5,044 bases of DNA from Planctomycetaceae bacterium. Its GTDB lineage: Bacteria > Planctomycetota > Planctomycetia > Pirellulales > Thermoguttaceae. This document shows positions 4,953 through 5,044 of this stretch, piece by piece. The translations under genes and the position numbers were made by a program. Every line of letters starts with the position of its first letter. The stretch's first letter is position 1. Location of the stretch: the NCBI GenBank assembly GCA_031274045.1, contig JAISQS010000432.1, positions 1 to 5,044 of the forward strand, in the 5' to 3' direction. The notes under the pieces were generated by a model, which saw only the letters and a list, made by a program, of their open reading frames with translations, was not told where the DNA came from and ran no database searches.

Positions 4953-4967
4953 TTGTTATACCACACA
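4951..4967 (+). repeat. Right copy of the 17-nt repeat
   Basis: CCTTGTTATACCACACA matches 4352-4368 at 16 of 17 bases in the same orientation. It begins where the right 25-nt repeat ends, at the transition back to AT-rich sequence. Confidence 0.5.
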
Positions 4968-5044
4968 TCTTTTCTGGACTATCATTTATTTTTACGTTGA
5001 TACCATGTATCGTTGTACTTGCGTGTTCGGTTTGGATTGGAACA

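Larger units (their letters stand above)
4237..5044. other. Non-coding, palindrome-rich repeat region
   Basis: About 800 nt follow the small basic protein with no credible gene on either strand. Positions 4237-4350 show no structure I can name. From 4421 to 4952 the sequence turns GC-rich and consists largely of short palindromes and repeats (separate entries). Open frames across it (for example minus 4906-4499 and 4697-4461) give Cys-, Trp-, Gly- and Arg-rich peptides without domains. They lack ribosome sites and arise from the repeat sequence. Positions 4968-5044 hold no recognisable feature; a frame opening at ATG 5005 lacks a ribosome site. Confidence 0.7.

Noticed and set aside
5005..5044. 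Frame opening at ATG 5005 to the right edge
   Set aside because: Only 13 codons are visible and no Shine-Dalgarno sequence precedes it. TTGATA at 4997 has no matching -10 box.

Overview
The window looks like a chromosomal segment from a member of the Planctomycetota or a close relative, with a base composition that is fairly AT-rich for that phylum. The main evidence is the secreted protein at 1444-2736. Its architecture is a signal peptide, a short 'DGGKIEGELL' segment, a TPR-like helix pair, a 'GxW' motif segment and HEAT-like repeats, which I associate with planctomycetes. The small Arg-rich protein at 4054-4236 is also of a type I remember from that phylum. The assignment is inference from protein style, not from a search.

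Left part, minus strand (1-850): two small membrane-protein genes overlap by 17 nt and read leftward. The first (836-519) is unrecognised and has one N-terminal hydrophobic segment. The second (535-116) matches the DUF2335 pattern: an LP..E....Y....PGAAER core followed by two membrane helices. Downstream of them, a third minus-strand gene begins at position 24 with its own promoter and a strong Shine-Dalgarno (SD) sequence, and runs off the edge.

Middle (850-3816): a gene-poor stretch contains a palindromic repeat remnant and a T/G-rich tract. It ends in a clear sigma70-type promoter driving a tRNA-His(GUG) gene. Next come the secreted HEAT-like protein gene and, 90 nt later, surE (5'/3'-nucleotidase). 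surE carries a low-complexity Asn/Gln/Lys insertion and tail that normal SurE proteins lack. Strand composition changes abruptly several times along this stretch and flips within surE itself.

Right part (3817-5044): a strong promoter is followed by a leader of about 160 nt with a long-range 11-bp stem, then a 60-residue basic protein. From about 4350 to 4970 there is no credible gene. This stretch holds a dense set of short GC-rich palindromes, a 19-bp-stem hairpin between two 25-nt identical repeats, and a 16/17-nt repeat near the outer ends. It looks like a non-coding, probably dispersed palindromic repeat region.

No complete known defence or mobile system is visible. The best candidates for something undescribed are the coupled membrane-protein pair, the structured leader of the small basic protein, and the palindrome-module array.
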